DNA of 64,000 nucleotides. It comes from Botrimarina colliarenosi. Its GTDB lineage: Bacteria; Planctomycetota; Planctomycetia; Pirellulales; Lacipirellulaceae. Of the stretch, positions 60,623 to 64,000 are shown one piece after another. The notes beneath the pieces were generated by a model that worked only from the letters and a program-made list of their open reading frames with translations, had not been told where the DNA came from and did not search any database. Position numbers and translations under genes: made by a program. The stretch covers positions 1,183,590 to 1,247,589 of the forward strand of contig NZ_SJPR01000001.1 of NCBI RefSeq assembly GCF_007859955.1. The letters are read 5' to 3'. The stretch's first letter is position 1, and each line of letters begins with the position of its first letter.

Positions 60623-61893
60623 GGGTCGCTGCGGGCGGCCAGCTGGTGACGATCGCCTTTGTCCTCGGGCCGCTCGGCGTGGCGGCGCCGGGGCCGCCGC
60701 TCGTCGCGCTGGTGGGCGTCACCCTGCTCAGCAACGCCTTGTTCTGGTGGTGGACGGCGACGCGCCGGACGCCCCCCACCCGCGGTCAGTGGCACGCCGT
60801 GGTCGGCGGGCTCATGGTGCTCGATCTGGCGGTGCTGACGGCGATGCTGGCCCTGACCGGCGGCCCGACGAACCCGTTCATAGTCTTCTACTTCGTCAAC
60901 TTGGCGCTCTCGGGCGTGGTGCTGCCGGCGCGCTGGGCGTGGGCCCTGTCGGTGCTAGCGATCCTCGGCTTTACGCTCTTGTCGATCGCGCATCAAAGCG
61001 TCGACGTGCTCCGCGACCCGGTGCGTTTGCAGAGCCTGACAACGATCTGGGGGCGCGGCGAACGCTCCGTGCCGCTGGCGATTGTCGGCGCCGGGGTCGC
61101 CTTCGCGGCGTCGGCGATTGTGATCGTCAACTTCACGACGCGGCTCACATCCGAGCTACGCAACAGCGAACGGGCCCGCCGCCGCGCCGAGAAAGAGATG
61201 GCCCGCGTCGAGAAGCTCGAAGCGCTCGGCACGCTCGCCGCCGGCGCCGCCCATGAGCTGGCTACGCCGCTCTCGACGATCGCTGTCGCCGTCAGCGAAG
61301 CGCACCGCGAGCTCCTCCAGGCGGGCGGCGACGCGGCGATCGTCGAGGACCTGGCGCTCGTCCGCCGCGAGGTGGGGCGTTGCCGGACGATTCTCGAACG
61401 GATGGCGACCGAGTCGGGCCAGCCCGCCGCGGGGCTCCCTGAGCGGCTCACCGCCGACGAATTGGTGGGGGACGTGCTCGACGATCTCCCCGCCCCCGAC
61501 CGTGTCGATGTCGAGTGGCTCAACGGATCGGCGAACCTCGAACTCGTCGCCCCCTCGGTGGCGCTCGCCCAGGCGATCCGCGCCGTCGTCCAAAACGCGA
61601 TTGACGCAACGAACGAAGTCGACCCGGCCGGGCGGGTCGTGCTCTGCGGCGATCGGCTGGCGAACACGCTACGGCTGTCGATCGCCGACCGCGGCCCGGG
61701 GATGCCCGCCGAGGTTCTCACCCGGGCCAGCGAACCGTTCTTCACAACCAAGGCCCCCGGCAGCGGCATGGGGCTCGGTCTGTTCCTCGCCCGCAGCGTG
61801 GTCGAAAGACTCGGCGGCTCATTGCGACTAGAATCGCCGACAGAAGGGGGCGCTTTAGTGACGATCGTCCTGCCGCTCGCCGACTCGGAGTAG
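60550..61893 (+). CDS. regB: RegB/PrrB-type redox-sensing histidine kinase
   Basis: The 447-aa kinase has six membrane helices (within residues ~25-197). GGPTNPF at 104-110 matches the quinone-binding GGxxNPF motif of RegB. The H-box is AAGAAHELATPLSTIAVAVS with His235. Cys278 in VGRCRTIL lies where RegB has its redox-active Cys (family position recalled from memory). The N-box (VVQNAIDATNE), GPGMP and GSGMGLGLFLAR complete the ATPase. It would phosphorylate the regulator starting 12 nt after its stop. The first 26 codons are duplicated in the chimeric frame upstream. Such kinases respond to quinone redox state and oxygen. Confidence 0.87.
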   Translation: MAASPNTGGSRRLAINAEWYGRLRWVAAGGQLVTIAFVLGPLGVAAPGPPLVALVGVTLLSNALFWWWTATRRTPPTRGQWHAVVGGLMVLDLAVLTAMLALTGGPTNPFIVFYFVNLALSGVVLPARWAWALSVLAILGFTLLSIAHQSVDVLRDPVRLQSLTTIWGRGERSVPLAIVGAGVAFAASAIVIVNFTTRLTSELRNSERARRRAEKEMARVEKLEALGTLAAGAAHELATPLSTIAVAVSEAHRELLQAGGDAAIVEDLALVRREVGRCRTILERMATESGQPAAGLPERLTADELVGDVLDDLPAPDRVDVEWLNGSANLELVAPSVALAQAIRAVVQNAIDATNEVDPAGRVVLCGDRLANTLRLSIADRGPGMPAEVLTRASEPFFTTKAPGSGMGLGLFLARSVVERLGGSLRLESPTEGGALVTIVLPLADSE

Positions 61894-61905
61894 AAGAGAC
61901 GCACC

Positions 61906-62469
61906 ATGAACGAAGCCCTCCCGCTCGCCGGCAAGACGCTCCTTCTTGTGGACGACGACGAGCTGCTACGCGAGCGGATGGGGCGGGCCCTGGCCGCGCG
62001 CGGGCTGCGGGTGCGTGTCGCCGCTAGCGGCGAGGAGGCGCTGCGGCTGGCCCACGAAGAGGCGCCCGAGCTCGCGGTGCTCGACCTGAAGATGGCCGGA
62101 CTCACGGGGCTCGAGACGCTCCGTGAACTGAGGGCGATCGCCCCGCAAGTGCGGACGGTCATCCTCACCGGGTATGGTTCGATCGCCAACGCGGTCGAGG
62201 CGCTCCACCAGGGCGCCGAGAACTATGTCACCAAGCCGGCCGACGCCGACCAGGTGCTCGAGGCGTTCCACCGCAGCGGCGTGCTCTCCGACGACGAGGC
62301 GCCCCCCGCCAAGGAGGCCGCCCTCCATACGCCGAGCCTCGCCGAGGCCGAGTGGAACCACATCCAGCAGGTCCTGGCCGATTGCGGCGGCAACATCACC
62401 CGCACCGCCGAGCGACTCGGCATCCCGCGCCGCACCCTACAGCGCAAGCTCAAGAAGCTCGCGCCGTGA
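61906..62469 (+). CDS. regA: RegA/PrrA/ActR-type response regulator
   Basis: The 187-aa regulator has an N-terminal receiver (VDDDEL acidic pocket, phospho-acceptor Asp60 in LAVLDLKMAG, LTGYGSI, and YVTKPADADQ with the conserved Lys). A short linker leads to a Fis-type helix-turn-helix (GNITRTAERLGIPRRTLQRK) at the C-terminus. This two-domain arrangement without an ATPase domain is the RegA/ActR class, the partner of RegB. It is translated right after the kinase and likely controls redox or respiration genes. Confidence 0.9.
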   Translation: MNEALPLAGKTLLLVDDDELLRERMGRALAARGLRVRVAASGEEALRLAHEEAPELAVLDLKMAGLTGLETLRELRAIAPQVRTVILTGYGSIANAVEALHQGAENYVTKPADADQVLEAFHRSGVLSDDEAPPAKEAALHTPSLAEAEWNHIQQVLADCGGNITRTAERLGIPRRTLQRKLKKLAP

Positions 62470-62864
62470 TCGATTGGTCGCGTCGGTAGTCGCGGCGCTG
62501 TCTCGTTCCCGCCACGCTAGGGTGGCCCCGCGGAACTGGCCCGGCCCGTCGCCGGGTTCGCCAAAGCGTCGCCGGGTTCGCCTAAGCAGCCCAGTCGCTA
62601 AAGACGGACGCTCGTGAAACGACGGCCGCGGGCGCCTTCGTGACCACTTTCACAAGGTCGGGAAAAAACCGCCCATAAATGTTCGCATCGGCGCCGTCGG
62701 GCCGCTAGTTTTGCCAGGGAGGCCGGCGGCAGCCATGTCGCGGGCATTCCTCTTCTCTCCGACGAGTATCGGCCATCAAGCCTGACCGTGGGCGTCTTCC
62801 TCACTGGGAGGACGGCATGGTTTCGCGGTCCGGCTCGGGCGGCGCCTCCTACAGGAGCCACGCG
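62470..62864. other. Intergenic region before the CBS-domain gene
   Basis: The 395-nt stretch contains the 20-bp tandem repeat at 62548. A-rich bases (GGGAAAAAACCGCCCATAAAT around 62660) could mark a promoter, but no good -35/-10 pair was established. No gene was recognised. Confidence 0.5.
62548..62587. repeat. Two tandem 20-bp units
   Basis: GTCGCCGGGTTCGCCAAAGC at 62548-62567 is repeated with one change (T for A) at 62568-62587. Confidence 0.9.
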
Positions 62865-63341
62865 ATGATGCAGACGGTATCGGCCCAAGACTTCATGGTC
62901 ACACGTCTCACGACGTTACCGCCCGAGATGGATGTGCACGACGCCATCCGGCTGTTGCTCCGGCACCGGATCTCGGGCGCCCCTGTCGTTGGCCCGGGCA
63001 ACCAGTACCTCGGCGTCTTCACCGAGCGGTGCTGCATGCAGGTCATCCTCGACGCCGCCTACGAGCAGCTGCCATCGAATCACGTCGGCGCCTTTATGGA
63101 CACCAACGCCATGACCATCCCGCCCGACACCCAGCTGCTATCGATCGCGCAGGCGTTCCTCCTTACCAGCTACCGCCGTCTGTCGGTCGTCGATGAGAAC
63201 GGCATTCTGTTGGGCAATGTGAGCCGTCGTGATGTCTTGAACGCGGCGGTCGATTCGCTCAAGAAGGCGGCGCCGGCCCGCGAGTCCAACCTGCTGTACC
63301 TCAGCGCCTTGATGTCGCGTGAGGAAGCGCCAATGGCGTAA
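62865..63341 (+). CDS. CBS-domain pair protein
   Basis: The 158-aa protein is made of two CBS motifs: TVSAQDFMVTRLTTLPPEMD with LLLRHRISGAPVVGPGNQYL, and AMTIPPDTQLLSIAQAFLLT with YRRLSVVDENGILLGNVSRRD. Such pairs bind adenine nucleotides and regulate partner proteins. No other domain is present. The ATG at 62865 has AGGAG at the right spacing (ACAGGAGCCACGCG), so it is chosen over an upstream ATG at 62817. A strong terminator follows at 63392. Confidence 0.87.
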   Translation: MMQTVSAQDFMVTRLTTLPPEMDVHDAIRLLLRHRISGAPVVGPGNQYLGVFTERCCMQVILDAAYEQLPSNHVGAFMDTNAMTIPPDTQLLSIAQAFLLTSYRRLSVVDENGILLGNVSRRDVLNAAVDSLKKAAPARESNLLYLSALMSREEAPMA

Positions 63342-63391
63342 GGGCGGGCGGCCCCTGACTCCAGCCCCCGACTCAACCACCCCAGGCCTCA

Positions 63392-63441
63392 GACGCCGGC
63401 TCGTCCCTTCGGCGAGCCGGCGTCGCGAGGCTTTTTCTTTT
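63392..63441 (+). terminator. Intrinsic terminator after the CBS-domain gene
   Basis: A 12-bp perfect stem (GACGCCGGCTCG / CGAGCCGGCGTC) with a 9-nt loop, then a short spacer and CTTTTTCTTTT. Confidence 0.8.
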
Positions 63442-63470
63442 CCCGCCTCGCCCCGATCGTTGCCCGAGCT

Positions 63471-63627
63471 AGAGCGTGCTTCTTGTAAGGGTAGCGTTTG
63501 GTCGGGCTGCGGCTTCGCTGGGCGTCGTTGACCTGCATCGACGAAGCACCGCTTCGCCTGCTTCGGTCGCCTCGCCCAACTCGCCTCGCCGACGACCAAA
63601 TCGCTACGCTTACAAGAAGCGCGCTCT
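63471..63627. repeat. MITE-like element with ~34-bp terminal inverted repeats
   Basis: The left arm 63471-63504 (AGAGCGTGCTTCTTGTAAGG...) and the right arm 63593-63627 are inverted copies with about three differences. About 88 nt lie between them, and CTAG flanks both ends. There is no ORF inside. Confidence 0.6.
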
Positions 63628-63854
63628 AGCGTCTCAGTAAGAGTGGCCACGCTCTAGCTCCCCCGGCCTTCGGCGAGACATCACTTCGGGGACCGTCGCC
63701 GAGGCAATCGTCGCCGAGGCAATGGTCGCTCTACGTCGGAGTTGGAATCCGCCTGACGCCATCCCGGATGGGGAACGTATGGCTACGAGCTGCGCCAGGT
63801 GACGCTGCTGAGCCGAGGAACGGCAAGCACAGAAATTGCCGCCCTCGAAAAGCA

Positions 63855-63889
63855 AAAAGGCCCCTCGGCGAGATGCCGAGGGGCCTTTT
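63855..63889. terminator. Bidirectional terminator near the right end
   Basis: A perfect 15-bp stem (AAAAGGCCCCTCGGC / GCCGAGGGGCCTTTT) with a GAGAT loop. On the minus strand it lies 47 nt after the stop of the PEP-CTERM gene at 63937 and ends in a U-tract. Confidence 0.85.
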
Positions 63890-63936
63890 GTGGTTTTTCT
63901 GATCCGCTTGCGACCGCAGTGACTAGCGGCCTTCAA

Positions 63937-64000
63937 CTAGCGGCGACGCGCGGCCAAGCCGGCGAACGCGAGGGCGGCAAGCACCGCAGCGGTCGGCTCG
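63937..64000 (-). CDS. 3' end of a PEP-CTERM protein gene (partial)
   Basis: The last 21 codons read on the minus strand give EPTAAVLAALAFAGLAARRR and stop at 63937. EP followed by a hydrophobic helix and a basic end is the PEP-CTERM tail; the preceding Pro lies beyond the window. A terminator (63855-63889) follows. The rest of the gene is outside. Confidence 0.8.
   Translation of the reverse strand, partial: EPTAAVLAALAFAGLAARRR

Larger units (their letters stand above)
63342..63936. other. Intergenic stretch with terminators and a MITE-like palindrome
   Basis: The 595 nt after the CBS gene hold two terminators (63392, 63855) and a ~160-bp inverted-repeat element (63471-63627). A short GTCGCCGAGGCAAT direct repeat lies near 63696-63724. 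A 100-codon minus-strand frame crosses a terminator and is not believed. Confidence 0.55.

Noticed and set aside
63634..63936. A 100-codon minus-strand frame near the right end
   Set aside because: It runs through the strong terminator at 63855 and the repeat region; the real gene end there is the PEP-CTERM tail in another frame.
1..64000. CRISPR array, prophage, integron or rRNA/tRNA genes
   Set aside because: No regularly spaced repeats with unique spacers, no phage or integrase genes and no RNA-gene signatures were seen on reading both strands.

Overview
The window looks like chromosomal DNA of a planctomycete, most likely of the Pirellulales/Lacipirellulaceae kind. The basis is high GC, several proteins ending in PEP-CTERM sorting signals, a DUF1559 prepilin-like protein with the H-X9-DG motif, a DUF1080 protein, a very large secreted alpha-2-macroglobulin, and many long intergenic palindromes. 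No phage, plasmid, CRISPR, rRNA or tRNA gene was recognised. The window opens inside one minus-strand gene and closes inside another.

Layout. 1-4.6 kb: secreted proteins, including three PEP-CTERM proteins. Two of these are paralogues, each preceded by a LacI-type operator-like 14-mer. 4.7-7.3 kb: a GNAT-type acetyltransferase and a CinA-like/nucleotidylyltransferase fusion. 7.3-10.1 kb: an ArsR - rhodanese - CoA-disulfide-reductase set that fits a reactive-sulfur response. 10.2-12.6 kb: a ROK sugar kinase and transaldolase. 12.9-18.9 kb: a secreted hypothetical protein, a pectate-lyase-like protein, a CE15-like esterase and a priming sugar transferase. 19.1-25.3 kb: a 2,038-residue alpha-2-macroglobulin with an intact thioester motif. 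25.6-33.5 kb: complex I genes nuoH-J-K-L-M-N without nuoI. 33.6-41.1 kb: housekeeping genes (tatD, site-2 protease, infC with a TTG start, methyltransferase, nnrE, mutM) and a lower-GC membrane protein. 41.4-44.3 kb: trpB - YwqG-like - trpA. 44.8-48.2 kb: small hypothetical proteins, the DUF1559 protein and UDP-glucose dehydrogenase. 48.8-51.9 kb: two near-identical soluble PAS-PAS chemoreceptors. 52-58 kb: a glycosyltransferase pair, YjbQ, a DUF1080 protein, a candidate intergenic RNA and a renalase-like protein. 58.1-62.5 kb: an FAD amine oxidase followed by a RegB/RegA-type redox two-component system, with a tandem duplication that has made a chimeric open frame between them. 62.8-64 kb: a CBS-domain protein and the 3' end of another PEP-CTERM gene.

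Two themes stand out. First, both tandem duplications show an exactly identical block next to clearly diverged flanks, the pattern expected from gene conversion. Second, palindromic repeats of several unrelated families sit at gene ends and sometimes within them. One encodes the C-terminus of NuoH, one supplies the stop codon of the CinA fusion, and one supplies the purine-rich sequence in front of nuoL. I did not find a complete, clearly new multi-gene system. The strongest leads are these repeat/gene-end interactions, the duplication chimera, the candidate RNA near 56.6-56.9 kb and the LacI-like sites in front of the PEP-CTERM paralogues. GC differences were judged by eye, and family assignments rest on recognised motifs, not on searches.
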